A stretch of 64,000 nt of DNA from BCD1 sp942492125. Lineage in GTDB: Bacteria > Bacteroidota > Bacteroidia > Chitinophagales > Saprospiraceae. The position numbers were made by a program, and so were the translations under genes. The DNA is taken from assembly GCA_942492125.1 (NCBI GenBank), contig CALODM010000035.1:434001-498000 (forward strand). Direction: 5' to 3'. Positions 38,275-47,601 of this stretch are shown piece by piece; the first letter of the stretch is position 1; every line of letters begins with the position of its first letter. Under the pieces are notes generated by a model, which was not told the origin of the DNA, ran no database searches, and saw only the letters and a list, made by a program, of their open reading frames with translations.

Positions 38275-38363
38275 ATTTAAAATATTTCCCGGATCAAAAA
38301 CCAATAGCTAGGCTGCAAATCTCAATCAAAGCTACAAGCTTTAGGAACGGTAAAGTTATCAAC

Positions 38364-40313
38364 CTACTCCTGTGGATCAGCACTCAAATTTGCATCCCCT
38401 ATCTTAATGCCGATGAAATTGACATTAAGGAAATCATTATTCAGCATAAGCGTGCCACTTTGCGGGAATGGCGGATCAAACGGGTCATTCGGATCCGGAA
38501 AACTATACCCTGCCGGCACAAAACGCCAGGACGGGGCACCGCCATCCCCAAATCCTTCCTGAATGGCCAGAATACGTTTCTGAATTCGTATGATGTCTGC
38601 TGTTGAGACGGAATTGGATAAATTGGCATCCCCGCTGATGATTTTATAAGGCGAATCAAAATTCTCTACACCAAGGATATGTTTTCTGACTTTGATCAAA
38701 TCGGCTGTAGTAACCCCATTGACATAATTGGTATCCTTGACAACAGCAATGGTATATTCTTGACCACCCGGCATTTGAGTGGCTTCAAAATAGCCGTTTT
38801 CATCCGTTACAAACTGAAGTAACCCATAGGTTGGATTATCAATATAAACTTTTGCAAGCCGAACCCCCTCTCCGTTTACAGTGGTGATATGACCGCTAAT
38901 TGTGTATTCTTCTCCAGGAGGTTGTTCCATTCCGTGAATGGAGTCAGCTTCAACTTCCACGGGTTCCAGCCATTCCTTAAGGCGTGTTTCAGGAGTCTGG
39001 CCATTTTGCCAGGCATAAGTAAAATGGCCGAAATACCCTATGGTGGTGGTATCTGTATTACAGGTTGCCGTTCCGCCATTTAATTGACCAATGATAAGAC
39101 CGTGTTGGTCTATCAGTCCTGATCCGGAAGATCCAATTTGGAATGTGGACCCTCCTGAGAAAACCATTTTATTATGATAATAAGGAGGCGTAAGAACGCC
39201 ATTATCCCACTGAATGGCATTGCTTTCTATACCCGCCGGAATCGTCGACCAGGATACCTTTTTGATATCTCCGACAGGATGGTGAAAAATGGTCGAATGG
39301 GTTGGAGCCAATTGAGAACGGTGCCATCCAATGAAATATAAATTGTAGTTTGCGGGTATGTCAGGTATTAATTCCAATAAGGTGAAATCACTTTGCTGCC
39401 TGCCTGCAATCAGTTCAGCTCCCAGGATTGATTTATATTGAGGTTCCGTATCCGGATTGGTGCATCCCGCACTTTCATATTCAAAATCAAACCGGTACAT
39501 ATCCCATAAGGGTGTGTATCCGTCCTGGCAATGGTATGCTGTAAGAATATAAGGTGTTGCATCCCTGTTGCTGTTGTTCATCAGGTTTCCTGTACAATAG
39601 CCCATTCCTTCTTCTACAACGAGAATGATGCGACATATACCCCGCTGTTGGTCCCGATAATCATTCCCTTGAGAACAATTCGCATTTTCATGGCAATCCC
39701 AGGAGGCTCCAAAGCCAAAATCCTCGGTAGTCAAAGATTTTTGCAATCCGTAATTTTCGCTGTGATACACATGGTCTACGCGGAAAATATGCAAACTACT
39801 CATCCCTTTTACGGCCAATGGCTCGTAATATTCTATGATAGCTTCCTCTCCATTGATCAAACCTGTCCAAAACCTCCTGGTATCCCGATTGTTCCGCCAG
39901 GTGTAGGCTCCTTTCTTCTGACTTCTGTCCGGGCTGTACATAAATAACCTGGCTCCCTGGGGGATAAAAAAGTCATCATAAAAAACAGCCGTTGCGAGGG
40001 CGCCGGGGCTTTTTATGCGTAACCGCCATATCCGATCACCATTGGGCAAATCCGTCCATTGCCCGGAAGATTCCAAATCATAGCTCACTTCAATGGGCAC
40101 AGAAAAACGAGTTCCCGGACCTTCCGCATCCTCCCTGGCGATTGTTGGCCAATCAGGCGTTTCCAGAACCTCAGCCGTCAGGGTTGAAGTTAACAAAGGA
40201 GAGATCATCGGATCAAAACTCACCGGATCACCTCCGGCAGTTATCTGGGCATTAAGGGAAAGGATACCAAAAAGAAAAAAAATAACGAGCGTTGGAAAAG
40301 TAGTCTTTTGCAT
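38364..40313 (-). CDS. Lysyl-endopeptidase-like S1 serine protease with dockerin-like tail
   Basis: 649 aa from ATG at 40313 (MQKTTFPTLVIFF), which gives a proper signal peptide ending SLNAQ; 22 residues upstream in frame are unlike a signal. The trypsin-fold domain has His261 (LTAYHC), Asp309 (QQSDFTLL) and Ser396 (QIGSSGSG), the triad of lysyl endopeptidases. Then follow a carboxypeptidase-regulatory-like repeat (ISGHITTVNGEGVRLAKVY) and dockerin-like segments (VTTADLIKVRKHILG, ISGDANLSNSVSTADIIRIQ). The chain ends NVNFIGIKIGDANLSADPQE without a recognisable T9SS type A domain, unlike its neighbours. Secreted degradative protease; cleavage after Lys is a family inference. Confidence 0.82.
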   Translation of the reverse strand: MQKTTFPTLVIFFLFGILSLNAQITAGGDPVSFDPMISPLLTSTLTAEVLETPDWPTIAREDAEGPGTRFSVPIEVSYDLESSGQWTDLPNGDRIWRLRIKSPGALATAVFYDDFFIPQGARLFMYSPDRSQKKGAYTWRNNRDTRRFWTGLINGEEAIIEYYEPLAVKGMSSLHIFRVDHVYHSENYGLQKSLTTEDFGFGASWDCHENANCSQGNDYRDQQRGICRIILVVEEGMGYCTGNLMNNSNRDATPYILTAYHCQDGYTPLWDMYRFDFEYESAGCTNPDTEPQYKSILGAELIAGRQQSDFTLLELIPDIPANYNLYFIGWHRSQLAPTHSTIFHHPVGDIKKVSWSTIPAGIESNAIQWDNGVLTPPYYHNKMVFSGGSTFQIGSSGSGLIDQHGLIIGQLNGGTATCNTDTTTIGYFGHFTYAWQNGQTPETRLKEWLEPVEVEADSIHGMEQPPGEEYTISGHITTVNGEGVRLAKVYIDNPTYGLLQFVTDENGYFEATQMPGGQEYTIAVVKDTNYVNGVTTADLIKVRKHILGVENFDSPYKIISGDANLSNSVSTADIIRIQKRILAIQEGFGDGGAPSWRFVPAGYSFPDPNDPFDPPFPQSGTLMLNNDFLNVNFIGIKIGDANLSADPQE

Positions 40314-40381
40314 GGGATGAAACTTGAAATCTGAAAAATTATTGAACTTTCCTTGCGTATAAACCGAAAGGGCTTCCATGT

Positions 40382-40452
40382 AAAAAGGGAGTTCAAGGCC
40401 TGGGATAAAGGTAGTAAACCTTTAGCTCCATTTCAACCCCAAACTCCCTTTT
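40382..40452 (-). terminator. Branched terminator-like structure after the M49 gene
   Basis: Outer stem AAAAGGGAGTT (40383-40393) with AACTCCCTTTT (40442-40452), inner hairpin TAAAGGT (40406-40412) with ACCTTTA (40418-40424); on the minus strand the structure ends in a T-run. It lies between two minus-strand genes. Confidence 0.6.
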
Positions 40453-40492
40453 GTTAAATTATTTTATACCTAATGGGTCGACGCTATAAATA

Positions 40493-42142
40493 TTATAGTC
40501 CGAGTACTTCAGTTCCTTGCTCAAAGATAATGTCAACAGGAATACTGGCTTCAGAAAGACGATCCAGGTCGCCCTGAAGTTCTTCCCCAATACCGCCCAT
40601 TTCGCTGACCAGTTGGGCAACGCCTGCGTAATCGCCGTCTCCCTGAAGGGTCAGGATTTTGTTGGCCAGGGATTCCATGGCTTCTTCCAGTTTTTCAAAA
40701 TTGACGGCATAGGTTCCGTCTTCCTGTCTTTCAAAAGCACCGAAAGATTTGAAATAATTGAAACGGATCATATTGGCACGACCATGGGCACTGGAACTTC
40801 CAAATCTGACAGAACGGAAAATTCCGGCCATGAAAGTCACATAAAAATCTTTGAGATCGGCTTCTAATTCTCCTTTGTCATGCAATTGCTTGATCATAAA
40901 AAGACCGAGGATGTCGGCCTTGCCTTCTTCCAGGGCTGAAGCGTGTTCTTTAAGTGCCTGGCGAACGGTACCTCCTTTTTCCGTAATTACATTCTTGATC
41001 CCCAACCCGTGTGCAACTTCGTGGAACATGGTATTGCTGAAAAAAGCATCAAAAGTGATGTGCTGGCGTTGATCTTCGGTAATCAGCAAATCTGCTATGG
41101 GCACGAGAATTTTATCGAATTTTGCCCGCATGGCATTCTTGAGCTGTAAGCGCCGAGTTCCTTTAGCCAATTGTACTTCTTCGTCATTAGGCAGGTTGAT
41201 GGCGATGGTTTTACTACCGGCGTTACAATCGCCTGCATAATAGACCACATCATAGGCATTCAGATCAGCATCTGTTCCGGGCTTTTCTGTTTTGTAAGGA
41301 TCAGCAACAGGAAGTTCTGCCTGTAATGCGGGCAGGAAGGCGGCATATTTGGCTAACCGTTCACTCCATTCCATATCTTTGATCAGCACATAACATTCGT
41401 GGGCCGCTTTATACCCGAACAATTGATCTTCATAGGTTTCAATAGGTCCGATTACAACGTCGATCTCATTGTTTTTCATATCCATCCAGGCCATATCACT
41501 AGGCCGATAATCATCCGTAAGTAAAGCTTCAGCTCTAAGCAACAGGTAATTTTTAAATTCGGCATCTTCCGCCAGTTCAGCAGCTTCTTTTAACAGGGCG
41601 GAAGCTTTTTCAACCTCTTCTTTAAACATTTCGTTATAAGGAATGGCAATTAAATCACCGTTTTCATTCTCGCGAATAAAAGTGTAAAGGCCATCTTTTC
41701 CCGGCAGATCAGCTGCTTCAAAAGCCTCCTTGGTCATCGCAGAAGGATAAAAATTTGCCCCTTTAGGTTTTTCACCAATGCCTTCGACAAATGAATTATT
41801 GCCATCCAGTCGGTCCCAGGGTCCGTAATTGATTCTGACAAAGGCTTTTGTATCAGCATCTTCGATTTTGTCCATCAATTCGTTCTTATCGCCATAAGCT
41901 TCGTACCAAAACAACTCATCCATGATCTTTCCGGCTTCAATCAATTTCCCGATCATAGCCTTTTGGTTATCAGAAAGCTTAGTCATGTCTGAGGTAAGCC
42001 GGACATTCACGTATTTATCCAGTTTTTGTTGTATCTCCGTTACTTCGGTCTGGGAATCGGCTTCTTCGGAGGTGGTTGCGTTGTTGTTGCAGGACCAGGC
42101 AAAAAGTGCCAGGAACAACACCCATATGCTTATCTTCTTCAT
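40493..42142 (-). CDS. M49-like (dipeptidyl-peptidase III family) zinc lipoprotein
   Basis: 549-aa envelope lipoprotein: signal peptide ending in the lipobox FAWSC (Cys18), then a linker and a helical domain. The zinc site is HEVAHGLG with the downstream EEGKAD, matching the M49 layout (HExxxH plus EExxxD) except that the histidines are spaced as HExxH. A pentapeptide HExxH variant is known for the dipeptidyl-peptidase III of Caldithrix abyssi. It probably removes dipeptides from the N-terminus of oligopeptides in the periplasm. It follows the M28 peptidase gene by 17 bp, so the two peptidases form an operon for peptide use. Confidence 0.82.
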   Translation of the reverse strand: MKKISIWVLFLALFAWSCNNNATTSEEADSQTEVTEIQQKLDKYVNVRLTSDMTKLSDNQKAMIGKLIEAGKIMDELFWYEAYGDKNELMDKIEDADTKAFVRINYGPWDRLDGNNSFVEGIGEKPKGANFYPSAMTKEAFEAADLPGKDGLYTFIRENENGDLIAIPYNEMFKEEVEKASALLKEAAELAEDAEFKNYLLLRAEALLTDDYRPSDMAWMDMKNNEIDVVIGPIETYEDQLFGYKAAHECYVLIKDMEWSERLAKYAAFLPALQAELPVADPYKTEKPGTDADLNAYDVVYYAGDCNAGSKTIAINLPNDEEVQLAKGTRRLQLKNAMRAKFDKILVPIADLLITEDQRQHITFDAFFSNTMFHEVAHGLGIKNVITEKGGTVRQALKEHASALEEGKADILGLFMIKQLHDKGELEADLKDFYVTFMAGIFRSVRFGSSSAHGRANMIRFNYFKSFGAFERQEDGTYAVNFEKLEEAMESLANKILTLQGDGDYAGVAQLVSEMGGIGEELQGDLDRLSEASIPVDIIFEQGTEVLGL

Positions 42143-42159
42143 TGATATAATTTGATTTA

Positions 42160-43407
42160 TTAAAATTCTACCTCGGCTTTCATTTCTTTGCCATCACGCA
42201 TAAATACAACAGTGACTTTATCTCCTTTATTGAATTTACTCAGGGCCCCCATATAGCCATAAATATCCTTGATCTCATGATCGCCTAATTTGATCACGAC
42301 ATCTTTAGCCTGCAAACCGGCATTGGCGGCAGTACGCCCCTCCATTACACCGTCGATCTTCAATCCTTCGCCATCAAACACATAATCAGGCATAACTCCC
42401 AAAGTTACTTTATACTTAGGAGCCCGGGAAGCAGATTCATCTTTTGTTTTCGTAAACTCCAGTTTACCTGTTTCATCAAGATCTTCAATAACGGCCATAA
42501 TAAAATTAGATACTTCGACAATTCCTTTGAAGTTCACCAGATGGGCATCATCACTGGGTTTGTGATAATCGTCGTGCTGACCGGTAAAAAAGTGTAAAAC
42601 CGGAATATCCTTGAGGTAAAAAGAAGTATGATCAGAAGGGCCAATTCCGGATTCTGAAGTCTTGGCCTTTATACCATGCAGTTTGATTTTTTCAATCGTC
42701 CCCTTCCACGAAGGCGATGTTCCAACACCACTGATGGCCAAAACCTTTTCCTCTTTTAACCTGCCAATCATATCCATGTTCAGCATATAATTGACTTTAC
42801 CGAGATCCATCGTTGGGTCATCGGCAAATGCTTTGGATCCTACCAGACCTAATTCTTCGGCGGAGAAACCAATGAAAAGATAATTGTTATTGGTTGCTTT
42901 ACCGGCTTTGAGCCTTGCAGCCAGATTCAACATGGAGGCAACCCCACTTGCATTATCGTCTGCACCGTTATGGATGGCAGGCTCACCTGTATGGCGAGAA
43001 CCGGAAACACCCATACCCAGGTGGTCATAATGTGCCCCGATAATGACGGTGTTCTCTGCCCCGTTATCGAGATAGCCGACTACATTACGGCCTTTTCTGG
43101 CCTCAGGGTTCTCTTTGCTATGCGGATCAGGATAAAAATTGAAATCAAACTCATGGAACCAGGTTTCGTCAGTTCCCATGGGCTGAAGTCCGATTTGCTC
43201 AAACCTGTGCGCTATGTAATCTGCAGCCATTCGGGCACCGTTTTTACCGGATTCTCTACCTGCGAGGTAATCTGAAGACAAATAAACCAAATCCGTTTTA
43301 AGATCTTGCTTTAGGGCTTTGCCCGTTTGAGCGACAAGCGGCATTGTCATCGTCAGGCAGAAAAAGAAAATTAAAAATTTGTGGAGACTAATTTTTTTGT
43401 TAACCAT
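42160..43407 (-). CDS. M28 zinc aminopeptidase with C-terminal PDZ domain
   Basis: 415-aa exported peptidase. Signal peptide (1-27, ending PLVAQ). The M28 domain (about 60-310) shows the metal ligands and catalytic residues in AHYDHLG, NGADDNASGVASML, GFSAEELGLVGS, NMDMIGRL and LHFFTGQHDDYHKPSD. A PDZ domain forms the last 95 residues (GEGLKIDGVMEGRTAANAGL). It likely trims N-terminal residues from peptides in the periplasm, together with the M49 lipoprotein encoded 17 bp downstream. No T9SS domain. First gene of the operon. Confidence 0.9.
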   Translation of the reverse strand: MVNKKISLHKFLIFFFCLTMTMPLVAQTGKALKQDLKTDLVYLSSDYLAGRESGKNGARMAADYIAHRFEQIGLQPMGTDETWFHEFDFNFYPDPHSKENPEARKGRNVVGYLDNGAENTVIIGAHYDHLGMGVSGSRHTGEPAIHNGADDNASGVASMLNLAARLKAGKATNNNYLFIGFSAEELGLVGSKAFADDPTMDLGKVNYMLNMDMIGRLKEEKVLAISGVGTSPSWKGTIEKIKLHGIKAKTSESGIGPSDHTSFYLKDIPVLHFFTGQHDDYHKPSDDAHLVNFKGIVEVSNFIMAVIEDLDETGKLEFTKTKDESASRAPKYKVTLGVMPDYVFDGEGLKIDGVMEGRTAANAGLQAKDVVIKLGDHEIKDIYGYMGALSKFNKGDKVTVVFMRDGKEMKAEVEF

Positions 43408-43586
43408 TTTTCAAAGTTTTATGCAATTCCTCCAAACTGGAAAGCCGGAGGTGGGATATTTGCAGCGTTAAGTGATTTAATTATACAGCTGCAAACTTAC
43501 GGAAACCCTGCAAAAAAAAGTGCAGAATTTTGGCCAGGAGGTTTTTCTTATTGTCAGAAAACTGTAATAAAAATCGATTTTGGAGT

Positions 43587-43632
43587 AAAAAAAACAAAAA
43601 ACGGCTGAAACCAGGAAAGTTGCAGCCGTTTT
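43587..43632 (-). terminator. Orphan terminator on the minus strand
   Basis: AAAACGGCTG (43598-43607) pairs perfectly with CAGCCGTTTT (43623-43632); on the minus strand it is followed by TTGTTTTTTTT. No annotated minus-strand gene lies upstream of it (the next gene, at 44200, is on the plus strand). Confidence 0.8.
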
Positions 43633-44199
43633 GGTAAGGAACACCGTTACGTTACTTACAAGTTTGTGTCGCTAAAAATGTATCAGGGCGGCCCGGATTT
43701 ATGGGCATTGACTGATCGATTTTGTGTACACGCGTTTTTCAGTTTGTTAATGTTCATGTTCATGAGATTTAAAGCCCGTGAGGAGACAGGCATGTTTAAA
43801 AATGGATTATGTGTTAAAGATAGTAAAATATATTAAGGCGAAAAATAAAATTCAAAAGAATTAACAAAAAAATAATATGTACAAAACGGCTTGTAGATCG
43901 TAGCACCAAAACGGACCCTAAGCAAAATAAAAGTCCAGAAAAATGATTAATCAAATTAAAAAATTGATGGGCTCTATCCTTTTTGTAAATCATTTGGTTT
44001 CCTGTTTTTTATTTTCAACAAAAAATAGAAAGAAATCTTTAACTGAGTAAAATATATTTAAGTTTTTGTTTTATATGATATTTAATTAATAAAATTTGTT
44101 TTTTAATGAAAAGATTCTTAGTTTTGCTGAGTAGGTTAATTTGTTGGAACACAGCATGCTATCCCTTTTTTAGCAAAGTGATTAACAATTTTTATACAA
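43633..44199. other. 567-bp region with no clear gene; possible small RNA or peptide on the minus strand
   Basis: The terminator at 43587 implies a minus-strand transcript arising here. The only candidate coding sequence is a 26-codon frame at 43683-43763 (MNMNINKLKNACTQ..., ending SGPP), without support from homology or an exact promoter. The rest is AT-rich, upstream of the gene at 44200. Confidence 0.35.
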
Positions 44200-44898
44200 A
44201 TGAAAAAACAAGTTCAACACCGCCAGTATAATTTTCCGGATGCAGACCTTTACGTACAATGTATGGATCGGATACGGTATGCCATAAGAGATATCAGTCA
44301 ATTTGAACAGTACGGTTACAGCAAGGATCGTCTGGCAGGTTTTAAAGCTAATTGTGAAAAATTCCGCTTACTCCCCGACGATGATGAACTATTGGGAGAT
44401 CAAATGATTACTACCGAAAAAAAAGTGGCTGCTGCGGAAAAGCTCAAAACAGCGATCCGGAGCATCATGACGAGGGTTGCCATGAAATACAGCAACCGCA
44501 GTGGACGTTTTCGCAAATTCGGCACTGCCAAATTAGGTGACATGACAGATGCCCAGTTACTTTTCTGTGGCCGTCGTGTTGTCAGAGTAGCCAGGCAACA
44601 GTTTGATTTTTTATCAGAAGTCGGACTCACTGATCAGGTGATTCAACGTTGTGTTGATGCCTGCCAGGCTTTTGAAAACAGCCTGAACATTCAACAGGAT
44701 CGTGTTTCAGAAAGAGACATTGCCGTAGAAAATCGCATTGAACAAGGCAATAAACTCTATCAGGAACTTATCGTTTTGTGTAATATAGGCAAGGATATCT
44801 GGGTGGAAAAAGACCTGGCCAAGTACGATAATTATACCATTTACGAAAGTAACAACGAACAAAAAAAAGAGCGAAAAGTCAAAGAGAGCGCCAAGTGA
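44200..44898 (+). CDS. Conserved hypothetical helical protein
   Basis: 232-aa soluble protein with no signal peptide, membrane segment or known catalytic motif. It is predicted almost wholly alpha-helical, with heptad-like stretches (about 60-90 and 150-190) and a basic, Lys/Glu-rich C-terminus (EQKKERKVKESAK). The wording of the sequence (YNFPDADLYVQCMDRIRYAIRD...) is like uncharacterised Bacteroidota proteins I cannot name. A clean ATG after an AT-rich leader supports the start. Neighbours do not indicate a role. Confidence 0.6.
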   Translation: MKKQVQHRQYNFPDADLYVQCMDRIRYAIRDISQFEQYGYSKDRLAGFKANCEKFRLLPDDDELLGDQMITTEKKVAAAEKLKTAIRSIMTRVAMKYSNRSGRFRKFGTAKLGDMTDAQLLFCGRRVVRVARQQFDFLSEVGLTDQVIQRCVDACQAFENSLNIQQDRVSERDIAVENRIEQGNKLYQELIVLCNIGKDIWVEKDLAKYDNYTIYESNNEQKKERKVKESAK

Positions 44899-45006
44899 AG
44901 CTGATGATTACGCGAGGGTGTTCAATTAACTGCGTCGCGGATCGAACTTCGAACAGCCCCGAATAAACAGCCAATCCATTCCCCTTTTACTCATAAATTC
45001 TATCAC

Positions 45007-45900
45007 ATGCAATACATTCGGTTACTTATTTTATGCGCCGTAATAACAATTTCTGCCTGCTCCCCTACCCGTACGATTCAAAAAACCGAACAAGACCTCA
45101 AGGACCTTTTAAACAAGACGCCAGGCACCTATTCAGTCGCATTCCTGGATCTGACGGATACTACCCGTCAAATATTGATCAAGGAAAAAGAGGTCTATCA
45201 TGCTGCCAGTACCATGAAAACCCCGGTGATGATGGAAATTTTCAGACAAGCCAGAGAAGATCAAATAGGGTTGTATGATAAGCTTCCGGTGATCAATGAA
45301 TTTACCAGTATAGTGGACGGCAGCCCTTTCAGTATGGATATTGGTGAAGATTCAGATGAATTCCTTTATCAGCAAATTGGATCCGAGGTACCTGTTTTTG
45401 ACCTCATGTATAATATGATCACCAACAGCAGTAATCTCGCCGCCAACATTCTTATGGAAAAGGTCGGGGCTAAAAACGTTACCAGAACCATGCGTGAAAT
45501 AGGAGCTATGGATATTAAAATACTGAGAGGTGTGGAAGATATCAAGGCCTATAGAAAAGGAATGAGTAATACCACAACAGCCTATGACCTGATGCTCATC
45601 TATAAACGGATCGGTCAAAATTCTTTCCTTGATGAAGTAAGTTGTAACCGCATGGTAAACATTTTACTGGATCAAAAACACAATGATCTCATCCCTGCCC
45701 TGTTGCCATCGGATGTCAAGGTGGCTCACAAGACAGGCTTCATTACCAAAATTCTCCATGACTCAGGCATTGTCTATTTACCCGACGGTCGTAAATATGT
45801 ATTGGTGGTGTTGAGCAAAGAATGGAAAGATGTGGAAACCGCTACAGCAATGATTGCCAGAGTATCCAAAATGGTTTATGACTTCTATACTCAACAATAA
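45007..45900 (+). CDS. Serine beta-lactamase-like (class A fold) lipoprotein hydrolase
   Basis: 297-aa envelope lipoprotein: signal ending ISAC (Cys18). The penicillin-interactive fold has S68-x-x-K71 (ASTMK), the S-x-N-like motif NSSN (about 140) and the K-T-G box in HKTGF (about 243). The omega-loop region GVEDIKAYRKGMSNTTTAYDL carries an acidic residue near the class A Glu166 position, but lacks the classical ExxLN. It may be a beta-lactamase or a cell-wall hydrolase; the weak omega loop argues for caution about resistance. Monocistronic. Confidence 0.8.
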   Translation: MQYIRLLILCAVITISACSPTRTIQKTEQDLKDLLNKTPGTYSVAFLDLTDTTRQILIKEKEVYHAASTMKTPVMMEIFRQAREDQIGLYDKLPVINEFTSIVDGSPFSMDIGEDSDEFLYQQIGSEVPVFDLMYNMITNSSNLAANILMEKVGAKNVTRTMREIGAMDIKILRGVEDIKAYRKGMSNTTTAYDLMLIYKRIGQNSFLDEVSCNRMVNILLDQKHNDLIPALLPSDVKVAHKTGFITKILHDSGIVYLPDGRKYVLVVLSKEWKDVETATAMIARVSKMVYDFYTQQ

Positions 45901-46126
45901 AAACAAGACACCAAAAAACTTTAGAGCTAAAAGTCTTACCAGCATTTTATACGCCGGACAGGCTGTCGCACCTTTCTGACATACCTCTTTTTGGCATTGA
46001 TCAGAATGAAATTTACGCTCTTTCACTCAATCATGGAAATTTAGACAACCTTTTTAAAATATTTAAACGATTGCATGGTCTATCCATTAAATTTTAAGAC
46101 ATTAGCATTTCAAAATTTCGGAAATC

Positions 46127-47593
46127 ATGCAAAAAATTCTGGTCGCTAATCGTGGTGAGATCGCTCTCAGGGTAATGAAAACCATTCGCAGAATGGGAAT
46201 TAAAGTGGTTGCCATTTATTCAGAAGCAGACCGGGATGCTCCTCATGTCCGGTACGCGGACCAGGCAGTTTGCATCGGTCCTCCGCCCTCTTCGCAATCC
46301 TATTTGCAAATTGATAAAATCATCGAAACGGCTAAAGCGCTTAAGGTTGATGGTATTCATCCCGGTTATGGATTTTTAAGCGAAAATGATGAGTTTGCCC
46401 AAAAAGTGGAGGATAACGGCATAACCTTTATCGGTCCCGGTCCCGAAGCTATTCGTATAATGGGCAATAAACTGGCTGCAAAGGATGCCGTCAAATACTA
46501 CAATATCCCCATGGTGCCCGGCACCGAAGAGGCGATAAGCGATATCAGGGCAGCCAAAAAAATTGCCGTTAAAATCGGTTTTCCCATCCTCATCAAAGCT
46601 GCCGCAGGGGGCGGAGGCAAAGGAATGAGGATCGTTGAAAAGGAAGCTGATTTCGAAGACCAGATGAACAGAGCTGTCAGTGAGGCAGTCTCTGCTTTTG
46701 GTGACGGTGCCGTATTTATTGAAAAATATGTTGCTCAACCACGTCATATCGAAATACAGGTACTCGCCGATAAACATGGCAATACCATCCACCTGTTTGA
46801 AAGAGAATGCAGTATCCAGCGCAGGCATCAAAAAGTTATTGAAGAAGCTCCTTCCTCTGTTTTAACCCCAAAACTCAGAGCTGCCATGGGTACGGATGCC
46901 GTAAATGTTGCCAAGGCATGCTCCTATGTAGGAGCGGGAACGGTTGAATTTCTCCTGGATGCTGATCTTAATTATTATTTCCTGGAAATGAACACCCGCC
47001 TCCAGGTGGAGCATCCTGTAACGGAATTAATTTCGGGAGTTGATCTTGTAGAACAGCAAATACGCATTGCAAGAGGCGAACATTTAAACATCAATCAGGA
47101 CGATCTGACCATCAATGGGCACTCCATCGAACTCCGGGTCTATGCAGAAGATCCTGACAATAATTTTCTGCCCAATATTGGAAAACTGGAACATTACGAA
47201 TTGCCCGTTGCAGAGGGTGTCAGGGTGGATGACGGGTATGAAGCAGGCATGGAAATTCCAATTTATTACGATCCAATGATCTCCAAATTGATCGTACATG
47301 CAGAAAATCGGAAGGCAGCTATTCGTCGGATGTTGAGTGCCATTGAGCATTACAAAATCGACGGAATCATTACGACCTTGTCCTTTGGCAGGTTTGTCAT
47401 GTTACATGAGGCCTTCATCAGTGGTAATTTCGACACACACTTTGTAGGAAAATACTTTTCAAAGGAAGCTGTTCGAAAAACAAAAGAAGAAGAAGCAAAG
47501 CTGGCAGCTATGCTCGCATTAAAACTTCAGAAAAAACATTCGGAAAAACTTCAGGTGCCCCATGTGAAACCGACCGAGTGGCAAACCAGGTAA
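46127..47593 (+). CDS. accC: Biotin carboxylase (acetyl/propionyl-CoA carboxylase)
   Basis: 488-aa ATP-grasp enzyme that carboxylates biotin on its carrier protein. Conserved blocks: ILVANRGEIALRV at the N-terminus, HPGYGFLSEN, the glycine-rich ATP loop AAAGGGGKGMR, HIEIQVLADKHGN, the catalytic ERECSIQRRHQK and EMNTRLQVEHPVTE. There are about 40 extra residues at the C-terminus compared with E. coli AccC (449 aa), a charged tail without a biotinyl domain. It faces accD across only 8 bp, convergently, so the two subunit genes are adjacent but separately transcribed. The enzyme could equally serve a propionyl-CoA carboxylase. Confidence 0.92.
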   Translation: MQKILVANRGEIALRVMKTIRRMGIKVVAIYSEADRDAPHVRYADQAVCIGPPPSSQSYLQIDKIIETAKALKVDGIHPGYGFLSENDEFAQKVEDNGITFIGPGPEAIRIMGNKLAAKDAVKYYNIPMVPGTEEAISDIRAAKKIAVKIGFPILIKAAAGGGGKGMRIVEKEADFEDQMNRAVSEAVSAFGDGAVFIEKYVAQPRHIEIQVLADKHGNTIHLFERECSIQRRHQKVIEEAPSSVLTPKLRAAMGTDAVNVAKACSYVGAGTVEFLLDADLNYYFLEMNTRLQVEHPVTELISGVDLVEQQIRIARGEHLNINQDDLTINGHSIELRVYAEDPDNNFLPNIGKLEHYELPVAEGVRVDDGYEAGMEIPIYYDPMISKLIVHAENRKAAIRRMLSAIEHYKIDGIITTLSFGRFVMLHEAFISGNFDTHFVGKYFSKEAVRKTKEEEAKLAAMLALKLQKKHSEKLQVPHVKPTEWQTR

Positions 47594-47601
47594 CAGGAAA
47601 A

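Noticed and set aside
45007..45900. Firm call as an antibiotic-resistance beta-lactamase
   Set aside because: The S-x-x-K and K-T-G boxes are present, but the omega-loop motif is not classical; resistance cannot be claimed.
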